Notes: generated by a model not told the origin, from the letters alone. Counted from the first letter of the stretch, positions 52,192 through 61,594 are shown. The stretch: 64,000 bases of DNA from Phycisphaerales bacterium (GCA_029213305.1 JARGPA010000004.1:62001-126000), one strand, 5' to 3'. Program-made: numbers and translations.

Positions 52192-55100
52192 ATGGAAAGG
52201 GCATTCCAGGGTATGGGGCAAACGCAGGCATTCAATCAACTGGGATTTGGACGGCATGGGTATCGATTCTTAGCAATCGCTGCAGGGACTTGCCTCTCGA
52301 TGAGTGCAGCAGCTTCTGAATATGAAGTTGATGAAGTTCAATATCGAGATACTTCATCAGTTCAACCTGTTCAAGACGAAGGCTTCTCATTCGACTCTAT
52401 CAGATTTCCTATAGAATCGATCGCAGGTGATATCCGTCTAGCTGCACGTGATGGTTGGGTCTGGCGCGAAGGTAAAACCCATCGAGTTGTGCTTAGACAC
52501 GATGTCGATGTCATCCTTGCCTCTCACTCGTTCAGTGCTGAGTCTGCAAATATTTGGATCCGTAAGCTCGATCAAAATGTCGAACAAGGAACGACACGAT
52601 ATCAGGTCTATGCGATCTTTGAAGAAATGCGATCCGCAGACGGAACCATCACGACGAGTGCAAAGACACTTCCAGTTCGAGGGGTGATTGAAGTGCAATC
52701 ATCCATTTCGCTCAAACTCGATGCAAGATTCGAAGGACTCCCCCAAAAGGGACATGCAGTCCATGAGTTTATTGAGCAATCGAATCTCTTGTACGCTCAA
52801 CGGGTTCTAGGACAATCGAATACTGAGAATTCTACCCAAGTTGTCGCACGTCCATGGTCTTCGCAAACTGATTCAGTTGGACCTTTATCCGATGAAAGAG
52901 CGTCTCCAAATATTGAGGTAACTACAAATACACCATTGAATCCTGTAGATTCAAACAAACCGATTTTCCATCCTACCGGTATTTTTTCAGTTTCGATTGA
53001 TGGCCGAGTCGTCGTCGATGGAGCAAGCTCGTCGCAAGGTTCAATCATCACTGCTGACGGCGGGGTGACAATCCAATATCAAGATCCAACCAATCGACAA
53101 TGGATTGATTTTAAAGCAGAACGCGTTGTTATTTACACGAGAGGCAATGAACCAATTACTGGAGTTGCTCGATTGGGTGCGACTCAGATTGAAGGGATAT
53201 ATCTCGAGGGCGGAGTTCTCGCCGGGGATGATCAATGGGCAGTCCGCGCTCCCAGAATGTATCTTGATGTCATTAACAATAAAGCGCTCATGCTTGATGC
53301 AGTATTTTGGACTGTTGATCAGAAAACCGCGATGCCTTTGTATGTTCGAGCACAGAGTGTGCGACAAACAGCAAAGAACGAGTTCAAAGCAATTAAAGCG
53401 AAGATTTCGAACTCCGCTTTTTTCGAACCTGATCTGACAATTGGTGTTTCGGATGTAAAAGTTAATCTAAGTTCAATCCAAGATAGCACCAATGCTGTTT
53501 CACAATCCGGCGCAGTCGTGGAAGGCAAAAATGTAACACTCAATGCAGGCCTAGTTCCAATCCTTTGGTTCCCAGGATTTAAAGGCGACCCTAGCTCATT
53601 CCCACTTCGTCAAATCAGTGTGGGGGATTCTAATCGTTCTGGGCTCGCTTTCAGAACACGATGGAATGCGCTTTCACTATTTAAAATTGATGGGCCTCCG
53701 GGTGTTGATGTTGATCTCAATATTGATTATTACGCAGAACGCGGATTTGCTCTAGGAGTGAGCAGCGATTGGCAAACGAGAGAGCATCGCGGGGAATTGT
53801 TCTCCTACTTGCTCTTTGATGATAATGGAACAGACATCACTTCTTCTGGTAGAAAGATTAGTCGAGATGGTGAAATCCGAGGCATGTTTGCGGCTCACGA
53901 TCTTTGGGAGTTTACAGACGGTTGGACTTTGGTCAGCGAGTTGAGTTTTGCATCTGATGAAGCGTTCGTCCCGTCATTGTTCGATGAGTTCGGTCGAAAC
54001 GCTGTCGCATTCAGAAACAGATTACAACTAGAGCGACTCGGAGATAACTCACAGTTTACTTTAGAACTGAGTACGACGCTCAATGATTTTATTGTTCCAG
54101 AACATCTACTCCAATCACCCGGGTACCAGGTCAACAAAGTCCCTGAAGCTCGATTTATTTCTTTATCGAAAGATCTACTTCCAGAGTTCGATCCAGGATT
54201 GTTGACTTACTCTTTCGAAGCAAGAGCTGGTATGCTCCGACTTTCCTTTTCAGAAGTCAGTGCGAGTGCTTATGGGTTCACGACTGATTCTTTAGCAGAC
54301 GACGCATTCGGAACAACTGCAAGCATGTCGTTGGGTGATAAGTTTAGAGCGATCGGTTTAGACGAATCGACGTTGCTTCGTCTTGATACCCGCCATGAGC
54401 TTGCGGCGAGACTCGATTTAGGACATCTCAGAGTTGTTCCTTTCTTAGTGGGACGAGCAACAGCGTACGATGATTCATTCGACACTTTCAGTCCAAACCA
54501 AGATGATGAAGTTCGATTCTGGGGAGCGGCAGGGGTAACGGTATCGACTACGATCTCCAAAGTGAACGATCATATCGAAAGTCGGTTTTTTGATATTCAC
54601 AGATTACGACATGTTGTTGAACCTTCATTAACAATCTGGGGCGGCGATTCAAACTTCGATGATTCAGATCTACCAATCTTCGACGATGATGTCGAAGGAC
54701 TACTCCGTGGTGGGGCAGTTCGAGCGGCAGTAGATCAAACATGGCAAACCAAACGTGGCGGCATTGGAAGATGGCGCGATGTCGATATTATTAAAGTTCG
54801 TAGTGAGTATGTTTGGACAAGTCAGAATGCAGGACAGAGCGCGATCCCGGACTTCTTCTCTTCGAGACCTGAGCTATCGAATCCTGGTGAATACATTGGG
54901 ACTAGTGCGATATGGCAACCAACCGAAGTGCTCGGTTTCGCTGGAGAAGTCGTCTACGACTTGGATTCAGATCGGACTGCAAGAGCGAGCATCGGTGCAA
55001 TCATTGAGCATCGCCCTGGGTTTACAACTTCAGTTGAATACAGAGAAGTACAACCATTAGATGCGACCTTTGCTTCGTTAAATGCTCGTTATCGCCTGAC

Positions 55101-55314
55101 CGACAAATATGCGGTCAATACTGGGCTCAACTACAACTTTACACTCAATGATTTTCAAACGTTTAACGCTCAGGTTCTTCGTCGATTCCAGATGGGATCA
55201 TTTGGAGCAACAATTCGTTACGATAATATTCGAGGCGAAACCAGCTTTGGATTCGTTTTCAGGCCTGGTAACTCGTCAGGTGATATCCCAGTGGATCACA
55301 CCTGGGGCGGTTAA
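52192..55314 (+). CDS. lptD: LptD-like LPS-assembly outer-membrane protein
   Basis: 1040 residues with a signal region (hydrophobic FLAIAAGTCLSMSAAAS, about 28-44). Residues about 260-470 resemble an LptA/OstA jelly roll (ADGGVTIQYQDP...FKAERVVIY, YLEGGVLAGDDQWAVRAPRMYLD, and a repeated QTAKNEFKAIKAKISN-type motif). The remaining 550 residues alternate as beta strands of a barrel, with blocks such as YAERGFALGVSSDWQ and SFGATIRYDNIRGETSFGFVF at the end. It would insert LPS in the outer leaflet. The cysteines used for disulfide locking in E. coli LptD are not evident. The start is tentative: ATG 52213 is an alternative. Confidence 0.65.
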   Translation: MERAFQGMGQTQAFNQLGFGRHGYRFLAIAAGTCLSMSAAASEYEVDEVQYRDTSSVQPVQDEGFSFDSIRFPIESIAGDIRLAARDGWVWREGKTHRVVLRHDVDVILASHSFSAESANIWIRKLDQNVEQGTTRYQVYAIFEEMRSADGTITTSAKTLPVRGVIEVQSSISLKLDARFEGLPQKGHAVHEFIEQSNLLYAQRVLGQSNTENSTQVVARPWSSQTDSVGPLSDERASPNIEVTTNTPLNPVDSNKPIFHPTGIFSVSIDGRVVVDGASSSQGSIITADGGVTIQYQDPTNRQWIDFKAERVVIYTRGNEPITGVARLGATQIEGIYLEGGVLAGDDQWAVRAPRMYLDVINNKALMLDAVFWTVDQKTAMPLYVRAQSVRQTAKNEFKAIKAKISNSAFFEPDLTIGVSDVKVNLSSIQDSTNAVSQSGAVVEGKNVTLNAGLVPILWFPGFKGDPSSFPLRQISVGDSNRSGLAFRTRWNALSLFKIDGPPGVDVDLNIDYYAERGFALGVSSDWQTREHRGELFSYLLFDDNGTDITSSGRKISRDGEIRGMFAAHDLWEFTDGWTLVSELSFASDEAFVPSLFDEFGRNAVAFRNRLQLERLGDNSQFTLELSTTLNDFIVPEHLLQSPGYQVNKVPEARFISLSKDLLPEFDPGLLTYSFEARAGMLRLSFSEVSASAYGFTTDSLADDAFGTTASMSLGDKFRAIGLDESTLLRLDTRHELAARLDLGHLRVVPFLVGRATAYDDSFDTFSPNQDDEVRFWGAAGVTVSTTISKVNDHIESRFFDIHRLRHVVEPSLTIWGGDSNFDDSDLPIFDDDVEGLLRGGAVRAAVDQTWQTKRGGIGRWRDVDIIKVRSEYVWTSQNAGQSAIPDFFSSRPELSNPGEYIGTSAIWQPTEVLGFAGEVVYDLDSDRTARASIGAIIEHRPGFTTSVEYREVQPLDATFASLNARYRLTDKYAVNTGLNYNFTLNDFQTFNAQVLRRFQMGSFGATIRYDNIRGETSFGFVFRPGNSSGDIPVDHTWGG

Positions 55315-55336
55315 TCGATGTCACTAAGTTCGAAAC

Positions 55337-56875
55337 TTATACAGGGTTGAACATGTCAAGTTGGGCTTTCGTCGCAACTTCGCATGCGACAGGATGATCA
55401 ACATCCACTCGGTATTTTCCTGAGAAACAACCAGTGCAATAATGTTGGGGTTCATGCTTCATCGCGCTGAGCATCCCTTTAATACTGAGGAAGTGGAGTG
55501 AATCAACTCCTAGATATTCTCTAATCTGTTCAACAGTTCTGTTATGTGCGATCAGTTGTTGACGATCCGCAAAATCGACCCCGAAGAAGCAAGGGTGCTT
55601 GATTGGAGGGCACGAAATTCGAAGATGAATTTCGCTCGCACCTGCTTGGCGAAGCTGAAGCATTTTCTCTCGAGTGGTCGTCCCACGAACGATTGAGTCA
55701 TCAACGATAATGAGTTTTTTGTTGTTCACAATTTCTGAAATGACATTTAGTTTTAGACGAACCGCAGCTGATCGTTCTTCCTGGGTAGGTTTAATGAATG
55801 TTCTACCAACATAACGGTTTGGAACAATTCCTTCACGATATGGGATGTTTGACTCGATTGCATACCCATTTGCGGCGCTTCGACCTGAGTCAGGCATCGG
55901 CATAACATAGTCCGCGTCAACCGGAGCTTCTTGAGCAAGTTTGGCTCCGAAGGTTTCACGAGCGACTTGAACATTTTGCCCAAACACATTCGATGCAGGA
56001 TTTGCAAAATAGACATGTTCGAAAACACATTGCGCAAGCTCGGTTGAAGGTGAAGCAAATCTACGAGAGGTTACACCGTCATTGTTGAGTGTGACAATTT
56101 CACCTGGCTCAACTTCTCGAACAAACTTGGCGCCCATGACATCCAATGCAACAGTTTCAGATGCAACAACTGGTTTTCCTGATGGGAGCTCCCCTAAAAC
56201 GAGCGGCCGCCAACCCCATGGGTCTCTTGCTGCTTCGATTCGATCGCAGAAAAGAAGAACGAGTGAAAAAGCGCCGAGCAAGTTGCGTAGTGTCGCAGCA
56301 ACAGGATCAGGAGTGTCTCGTTGCTCCGGGGATGCAAGAAGATGGACAATGATTTCAGTATCTGAAGTTGTGTGGAACAAGCGTCCAACTCTTGAGAGTT
56401 CTTTTCGCCATTCTTGTCCGTTGACGAGGTTTCCGTTGTGTGCGATTGCGACCGGGCCATTGAATGTTGTCTCAACGAGTGGTTGAGCATTGCAAGATTG
56501 AGTTCCACCAGTTGTCGAGTATCGATTGTGACCAATCACACCATGGTTGAGATCCTCCTCGGTTGTGGTGTTGTATGAAGCTTCTAGCTTTGCAATCACA
56601 TCTTCTTTGAAGACATCAACAACAAGACCTTGACCAGTGTGCGAGTCAATCGTGGATCCATCGCAAACAGCAATCCCAGCAGCTTCTTGTCCACGATGTT
56701 GTTGTGCGTATAACCCGAGGTATGTTTTACGAACTGCATCGGGATCATTCCAGATACCGATGACCCCACATTTTTCGCGAGGTTGATCGTCTCGTCGAGT
56801 TGCGTATGAAGGGCAAGCGCATTGGCCCGAGTAATTTGAATTCGATGAGACGGGCAAGTGGAAACTCGTCGGCAT
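55337..56875 (-). CDS. purF: Amidophosphoribosyltransferase
   Basis: First committed step of purine synthesis: PRPP + glutamine to phosphoribosylamine. 512 residues from ATG 56875 (GGAG seven bases upstream; a TTG at 56896 is less likely). An N-terminal propeptide of about 35 residues with a Cys-rich stretch (GQCACPSYATRRDD) precedes the catalytic Cys in REKCGVIGIWN, which becomes the N-terminus after cleavage. Glutaminase motifs YAQQHRGQEAAG, GHNRYSTTGG and HNGNLVN follow. The PRPP loop is VDDSIVRGTTTREK. Fe-S ligand-type cysteines occur in HYCTGCFSG near the C-terminus, as in B. subtilis-type PurF. Confidence 0.95.
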   Translation of the reverse strand: MPTSFHLPVSSNSNYSGQCACPSYATRRDDQPREKCGVIGIWNDPDAVRKTYLGLYAQQHRGQEAAGIAVCDGSTIDSHTGQGLVVDVFKEDVIAKLEASYNTTTEEDLNHGVIGHNRYSTTGGTQSCNAQPLVETTFNGPVAIAHNGNLVNGQEWRKELSRVGRLFHTTSDTEIIVHLLASPEQRDTPDPVAATLRNLLGAFSLVLLFCDRIEAARDPWGWRPLVLGELPSGKPVVASETVALDVMGAKFVREVEPGEIVTLNNDGVTSRRFASPSTELAQCVFEHVYFANPASNVFGQNVQVARETFGAKLAQEAPVDADYVMPMPDSGRSAANGYAIESNIPYREGIVPNRYVGRTFIKPTQEERSAAVRLKLNVISEIVNNKKLIIVDDSIVRGTTTREKMLQLRQAGASEIHLRISCPPIKHPCFFGVDFADRQQLIAHNRTVEQIREYLGVDSLHFLSIKGMLSAMKHEPQHYCTGCFSGKYRVDVDHPVACEVATKAQLDMFNPV

Positions 56876-56950
56876 GAATGGCTCCGTTCGGGGCAATGTC
56901 GCATTGGGGACAAGGGAGTGAAGGAGTTTAGCACCGAGTTAAATCAAGAA

Positions 56951-57895
56951 TCAGAGAGCGGCGATATTTTCCACTCGATCGCAAAAACCTTCTTTTGCAG
57001 CTTGTCCCAAGAATGCTTGAATTGCAGCTTGCCCAGTTTCTCCCATATCGAGTGTTAACCCAGATACATACATCGCTAGATATCGATCAACAAGCTCTGG
57101 GTCATCCCATTCTGTGCGATCTCCTTTGTTGAGTTGGAGATACATTCGTGAAGCGTCACCCATTTCTACACAACAACGGACTGATGCATTGAGAACGGCT
57201 GCGAGTTCTTCGCAGGTTCCAGAACCATATCGAGTGTCGAGGCTTCTACTGATGACATTGAGACCCAGTGGGAGGGGTTGAGCGGTTTGTGAGAACCACC
57301 ATTTACCCATATCACCAATTTCTCGGAGCCCCATTTCGCTGTAGGTGAGTTGGGCTTCATGAATAAGCAAGCCTGCATCAAATTTTCCAGATGCAACACT
57401 CTTGGGAATCTCTGAGAATAGGAGTTCCGAATAGTGGATATCCCCTACAGCAAGTCTCAAACACATAAATGCGGAAGTATTGATCCCAGGTATAGCAACA
57501 GTGTACTCAGAATTTTGTAAGTCATTTATGGATTTGATAGGGGAGTCTTGAGCGACAACCAGTCTTGGTCCGTAGTTCTCTCCGAATGAGCCGCCCGATT
57601 TGGTCATGACATATCGATCTGCAATTGCCGGATAAGCTGCGCACGAAATAGCAGTAATGTCGTATTGTCTTGTATTGGAATCATCAGATCCAACAACGAT
57701 TTTATTGAGTTCTTCAACATCACGCGCGATTAGATTAAATTGAAATCGTCCAGTATCAACCTGAGGCTGACCAAGTGGACCAACAATTGGAGTACCATCA
57801 GGGTTGTGAACTCCGATGAGAGGCCACCACATGACGAGATCGTCAGAGTCCGGAGAATGGGCTAAGTTCAACTCGATTGTATCAGTTTGCATCAT
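56951..57895 (-). CDS. mqnD: 1,4-dihydroxy-6-naphthoate synthase (futalosine pathway)
   Basis: Acts on cyclic de-hypoxanthinyl-futalosine in menaquinone biosynthesis. 314 residues of periplasmic-binding-protein fold: LAHSPDSDDLVMWWPL (the family's SPDDA-like start), ITAISCAAYPAIADRY, SGGSFGENYGPRLVV, and LLIHEAQLTYSEMGL. AGGA lies eight bases before the ATG. Its presence implies futalosine rather than MenFDHCEB menaquinone synthesis, as in many planctomycetes. Other mqn genes are not in the window. Confidence 0.9.
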   Translation of the reverse strand: MMQTDTIELNLAHSPDSDDLVMWWPLIGVHNPDGTPIVGPLGQPQVDTGRFQFNLIARDVEELNKIVVGSDDSNTRQYDITAISCAAYPAIADRYVMTKSGGSFGENYGPRLVVAQDSPIKSINDLQNSEYTVAIPGINTSAFMCLRLAVGDIHYSELLFSEIPKSVASGKFDAGLLIHEAQLTYSEMGLREIGDMGKWWFSQTAQPLPLGLNVISRSLDTRYGSGTCEELAAVLNASVRCCVEMGDASRMYLQLNKGDRTEWDDPELVDRYLAMYVSGLTLDMGETGQAAIQAFLGQAAKEGFCDRVENIAAL

Positions 57896-57930
57896 TGATG
57901 ATCCTGCAGATTGTGTTGAATGCTACTTGT

Positions 57931-58311
57931 TTAATACTGTTTCAAGCTTGGATCGATTCTTTGAGCCCACCAGTTGATTCCGCCTGCGACTGATCGTGCT
58001 CCATCGAGTCCTTGTTGTTGAAGATACATCGCAACATCGAGTGATCGTTTCCCTGATCTACAGAGCACCGCGATAGTAGTATCTTCGTCAACATCAAGTT
58101 CGTTGATTTTGCTTGGTATATCACCCATGGGAATATGAATCGCACTTTGAATTGATGATATTTCAAGTTCATGTGCTTCACGAATATCGATGATTAAGAA
58201 GTCATCCTTTGAACTCGTGTTGAGTTCATGTGTTCGAGGCACAGAGATCTCTAAGTTTTCTTGAAAATGCCAACTCGGGGGGTTCTCTGTCAGTTCATTG
58301 GGTGTCGTCAT
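57931..58311 (-). CDS. Rhodanese-domain protein
   Basis: 126 residues from ATG 58311 (GAGG nine bases upstream). One rhodanese domain: FLIIDIREAHELEISSI, HIPMGDIP and the active loop VLCRSGKRSLDVAMYLQQQG with the sulfur-bearing Cys. No signal peptide. Likely a cytoplasmic sulfurtransferase or persulfide carrier. Overlaps the lipoprotein gene by 17 bases, so probably co-transcribed with it. Confidence 0.9.
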   Translation of the reverse strand: MTTPNELTENPPSWHFQENLEISVPRTHELNTSSKDDFLIIDIREAHELEISSIQSAIHIPMGDIPSKINELDVDEDTTIAVLCRSGKRSLDVAMYLQQQGLDGARSVAGGINWWAQRIDPSLKQY

Positions 58312-58879
58312 GTTGATGATCCTCAATTTGGTTTGGTTCAGATGGAGCTTCCGATGGATGGCCTGAAGACCAACTCGAATAGTCACTTCGTTTCCATGGG
58401 AATATCGGAGAAAGTACCGGATCAGTTGCTTTGAGTTCGAGCAATCTGATCGTGATGAAGTAAGGAGTCCCGATTAATGATCGTCCGAGTTCGTCAATAC
58501 TGATCATTAAGTCATTCATCCAACTTGTATCTTGTGCAGTCAGAACATCTTCCGTTGTTGGGTACCTTCCATAGCGTCGAGGACGGTCCTTCTTTTTCAG
58601 TGGGGCTGAGACGATGAAGTTGGATCGATGGGTGACTCCATCAAAGGGGGTGATGTACTGAGTTGGTTCCCATTGATTTCGAGGAGTCACAATCTCTGAA
58701 AGAAGTTCACTTGAATCACTTGCTCTGGATTGTTCTGAGTTTTGTTGTGGACAAAAGGACGGGGAGAGGTATGAGCCTCCAAGAGTGAGTCGACTCTGAT
58801 TAGAAGATTGGCATCCTGTTGATGGGATCAAAATCCCGAGTATTAAAAACTTCCAAATTTGAATCAGTTTCAATGACAT
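58295..58879 (-). CDS. Putative lipoprotein, unknown
   Basis: 194 residues from ATG 58879 (a GTG at 58897 is possible). Signal peptide with lipobox: WKFLILGILIPSTGC, with lipidation Cys at about residue 23. The mature part is hydrophilic, with RPRRYGRYPTTEDVLTA and an amphipathic C-terminal half (FITIRLLELKATDPVL) and a His/Asp-rich tail. No known family. It is divergent from smpB and upstream of the rhodanese gene. Confidence 0.7.
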   Translation of the reverse strand: MSLKLIQIWKFLILGILIPSTGCQSSNQSRLTLGGSYLSPSFCPQQNSEQSRASDSSELLSEIVTPRNQWEPTQYITPFDGVTHRSNFIVSAPLKKKDRPRRYGRYPTTEDVLTAQDTSWMNDLMISIDELGRSLIGTPYFITIRLLELKATDPVLSPIFPWKRSDYSSWSSGHPSEAPSEPNQIEDHQHDDTQ

Positions 58880-58944
58880 TGCGTGGATGATACGCACTCA
58901 GCAACAAGTATTTGTGCAGTATTTAGGCTATGCTTTGATTAGAT

Positions 58945-59430
58945 ATGGCCAAGAGCAAGAAAAAATCCAAACAAGGCCCGCCAAGCTTTAACAATCGGCG
59001 TGCGCTCTATGACTACTTCATTGTTGATACCGTTGAAGTTGGAATCGTATTGGAAGGCTCAGAAGTTAAAGCAATCCGAGAGGGAAGTTGTTCCCTCAAG
59101 GAAGGATACATCAGTGTTGATCTAGAACCGCCTCGTTTGACACTCCATCAGGTTGATATCGGGATGTATCAACCAGCAGGGCAGTTGAACCACATTCCAA
59201 AGCGAGATCGTGTATTGCTCGCAAAGAAAAAAGAGATTCTCAAGCTTGCTCGAGATGTAGATCAAAAGGGAGTAACTCTCGTCCCTCTTGAGATGTACTT
59301 CTCGCATGGACTTGTCAAAATCAAGCTCGCAATTGCGAAGGGCAAAGCTCAGCACGACAAACGCAAAGCGATTGCAGATCGTGAGAATCAACGAGATATG
59401 CAACGAGCGATGTCGAAGTTTTCTAACTAA
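58945..59430 (+). CDS. smpB: SsrA-binding protein
   Basis: 161 residues, normal for SmpB. N-terminal NNRRALYDYFIVDTVEVGIVLEGSEVKAIREG and SLKEGYISV, then HIPKRDRVLLAKKKEI, LVPLEMYFSHGLVKIKLAIAKGK and a basic C-terminal tail KRKAIADRENQRDMQRAM. (Each motif quoted only in part.) Escorts tmRNA to stalled ribosomes. The ssrA gene is not adjacent and I do not see it in the window. Confidence 0.95.
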   Translation: MAKSKKKSKQGPPSFNNRRALYDYFIVDTVEVGIVLEGSEVKAIREGSCSLKEGYISVDLEPPRLTLHQVDIGMYQPAGQLNHIPKRDRVLLAKKKEILKLARDVDQKGVTLVPLEMYFSHGLVKIKLAIAKGKAQHDKRKAIADRENQRDMQRAMSKFSN

Positions 59431-59437
59431 ATAAAAA

Positions 59438-59454
59438 ACCTGTCATTGACAGGT
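59438..59454. terminator. Bidirectional terminator between smpB and atpC
   Basis: ACCTGTC (59438-59444) pairs with GACAGGT (59448-59454) over a three-base loop. An A-run precedes it (TTTTTTA on the minus strand), strong for atpC, and TTTG follows on the plus strand. Confidence 0.75.
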
Positions 59455-59479
59455 TTGTAGTTCAAATCTTTTAGTTTTT

Positions 59480-59923
59480 TTAGATACCTGCGGATTTAGA
59501 ATTCTGAGCCATCGCAACCATAAGCTTTGCTCGCTCTTTTTCACGAGTAACTCGTGCGACTGCTTCGAGCTTGTTTGGAGCATCTTCTGGAACAATGCGT
59601 GCTTCAGCTTCTGCGAGTTGTGCCTTTGCATCTGACTCGATGATCTTCTCAGCTGCAATAGCTCGCTGAGCGAGGATCACAAGCTCGTTGTTACCCATTT
59701 CAAGGAATCCGTCTTCGATGAGATACTCACGAGAACCTGATCCTGCTTGTGAAGGGAAATCGAGACGGAGTTTGCCCAGCCCGAGTCGCGAGACAAGTGA
59801 TGCTCCGCCGTGCTGGAATCCGATTAGGCCGTCCCATGCTGGTACTGATGCATAAGTGACCTCCTCATTGAGGAGTTCAGCGTCTGGGGTGACGAGTCGG
59901 CATGTGATCGTGTTGTCTGCCAA
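59480..59923 (-). CDS. atpC: ATP synthase epsilon subunit
   Basis: 147 residues. Typical N-terminal beta sandwich: CRLVTPDAELLNEEVTYASVPAWDGLIGFQHGGASLVSRL; the usual GExGILPGHAP-type motif reads DGLIGFQHGGA. Then EYLIEDGFLEMGNNELVILA and a C-terminal helical hairpin (AQLAEAEARIV, EKERAKLMVAMAQ). The start is a TTG with AAGGA eight bases upstream. It stands alone: atpD and the other F1Fo genes, which normally precede atpC, are not here. Stem-loop terminator follows. Confidence 0.88.
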   Translation of the reverse strand: MADNTITCRLVTPDAELLNEEVTYASVPAWDGLIGFQHGGASLVSRLGLGKLRLDFPSQAGSGSREYLIEDGFLEMGNNELVILAQRAIAAEKIIESDAKAQLAEAEARIVPEDAPNKLEAVARVTREKERAKLMVAMAQNSKSAGI

Positions 59924-60014
59924 GGTTAAATCCTTCCATAACCCGCTCTGTGCTCATTCACATCCATTGCCATGGGCTGAGTGGGGGAAATGATAGCCTG
60001 ATTGTGCTCAAAGA

Positions 60015-60587
60015 TCAGCTAGATCTATTCGAGATGTTTTGCTCAATTCGATGGAGTGAGTCCCTGATATTGGTCAAAAGTTCTGCAGTAACATCAGTCC
60101 CGGATTCAGAAGATCCTAGACCAGGTGATGCTGGGATCGCTGAAACGGCATTTGGGACACTCGAAACCCGATCTCGTTGTTCGAGTACCGCTTTCCTGAA
60201 TCCTTTGGTATCAACAATACCAATAATGTTAACGAGTGAGCCTCCAGTTGGGGAAGATTGTCCAGCAGTCTCGACTTTGAACCCATGTAGTCCAAAATAC
60301 CGCATGATCGGGCCTTGAAATAGCTGGAGATCAGTAATTTTCTCGAGTGGAATAGTGGATTCCGTCTTGTTGAGGATTCCTTTTTTGATATCCAAAGTTC
60401 TCTCTGTTAAAGAACAACTGAGATTTTCAAGGTACTTTTCGATAAAGAAGCTTGCGATGAAAAAGTACAAAATTGCAATAGGGATTGTAACTATAAAGCA
60501 AATTAGAAAAAAGACCGGTTGCCATACCCAGTATGATTTCACTTTGGGATCAAACTCTGCATTTCGTAGAAGTTGTGGTTCACTCAT
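60015..60587 (-). CDS. PH-domain (YdbS-like) membrane protein
   Basis: 190 residues. Two membrane helices in about 20-55 (VFFLICFIVTIPIAILYFFIA), then a bacterial PH domain (about 58-135): LSCSLTERTLDIKKGILNKTESTIPLEKITDLQL and HGFKVETAG, typical of YdbS/YdbT bPH2 proteins. The C-terminal 55 residues are low-complexity with a helical end. Function unknown; possibly membrane stress or transport. It is divergent from the FecCD gene by 47 bases. Confidence 0.75.
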   Translation of the reverse strand: MSEPQLLRNAEFDPKVKSYWVWQPVFFLICFIVTIPIAILYFFIASFFIEKYLENLSCSLTERTLDIKKGILNKTESTIPLEKITDLQLFQGPIMRYFGLHGFKVETAGQSSPTGGSLVNIIGIVDTKGFRKAVLEQRDRVSSVPNAVSAIPASPGLGSSESGTDVTAELLTNIRDSLHRIEQNISNRSS

Positions 60588-60634
60588 CGTTCGATTTTAA
60601 CAGATTTCAGTATTCAATGGGTATAGGCTCTGCC

Positions 60635-61594
60635 ATGAATCGTCGAGGAATCTTGACTATTTTGGGGTTGATGATCATCTGTGTCTTCGTTGTTGTCTTG
60701 AGACTGATGGTTGGATCAAATGGATTTGGGTTCTCTGAGAATCCTGTTGTCATGCAGTTTCGATTCAATCGTATCGCCGTGGGCGGCGTAGTTGGAGCAT
60801 CGCTTGGGCTTGCAGGGACATTGCTTCAATCACTACTTCGCAACCCCTTAGCCGCGCCTGATTTAATGGGTCTCAGTGCAGGCGCTGGATTCGCAGTTAC
60901 ACTTGCTACATGGATGAGTGGAGTAGCGCTCGGAGCAGGGATGGCGTCTGTTCCTGCGATGATTGGAGCGATCGCAGTTCTCAGTTTTGTTTGGATTCTC
61001 AGTCAAAGAAGAGGGTTGATTGATCCAGTTTCGATGATTCTCATTGGTGTGATTGTATCTGTGATTTTGGGTGCAGCGACGATGCTCGTTGCATCCATGA
61101 TGCCTGACAAGCAATATGCGATATCTAGATGGATGATGGGTGTGCTTCGTGAAGATATTGAGTTGTCGATTGTTTGGATATCAACTCTCGTATTGCTCAT
61201 CATTGGAAGTTGGTCGATTCTGAGTTCGAGTGCCTTCGATGCGATGGCACTCTCTGAAGATGAAGCTCGCTCAGTCGGCGTTAGAGTAGGGTACATTCGT
61301 ATTGGACAACTCTTGGGCGCAGGGATTCTCACAGCGATGAGTATCGTGCTCGCGGGACCGATTGGATTTGTTGGATTGGTCAGTCCACACATTGTTCGTG
61401 TGCTTGCAGGACCAACTCATCGTGTATTGGTCATCGGTTCTACTCTTTGTGGTTTCTCACTTGTCATTGGAGCAGACACCTTTGTTCGACTCGTAGCAAC
61501 TGATGCAGGGCGAATCCCAATAGGTGTTGTTACTTCCCTCATTGGAGGCCCTGTTTTCTTGTTTTTGCTACTCAATCAACGAAGAAGAAACTAA
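60635..61594 (+). CDS. FecCD-family ABC transporter permease
   Basis: 319 residues from ATG 60635 (further upstream Met codons are inside the divergent promoter region). About nine membrane helices. Family motifs: GVVGASLGLAGTLLQSLLRNPLAAPDLMGLSAGAGF, and GPIGFVGLVSPHIVR with the ATPase-coupling glycine-rich loop; also LGAGILTAMSI. Imports iron-siderophore, heme or B12. The substrate-binding protein and ATPase that usually adjoin are absent, so it may use unlinked partners. Its TAA overlaps the metH TAG, reading in opposite directions. Confidence 0.9.
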   Translation: MNRRGILTILGLMIICVFVVVLRLMVGSNGFGFSENPVVMQFRFNRIAVGGVVGASLGLAGTLLQSLLRNPLAAPDLMGLSAGAGFAVTLATWMSGVALGAGMASVPAMIGAIAVLSFVWILSQRRGLIDPVSMILIGVIVSVILGAATMLVASMMPDKQYAISRWMMGVLREDIELSIVWISTLVLLIIGSWSILSSSAFDAMALSEDEARSVGVRVGYIRIGQLLGAGILTAMSIVLAGPIGFVGLVSPHIVRVLAGPTHRVLVIGSTLCGFSLVIGADTFVRLVATDAGRIPIGVVTSLIGGPVFLFLLLNQRRRN

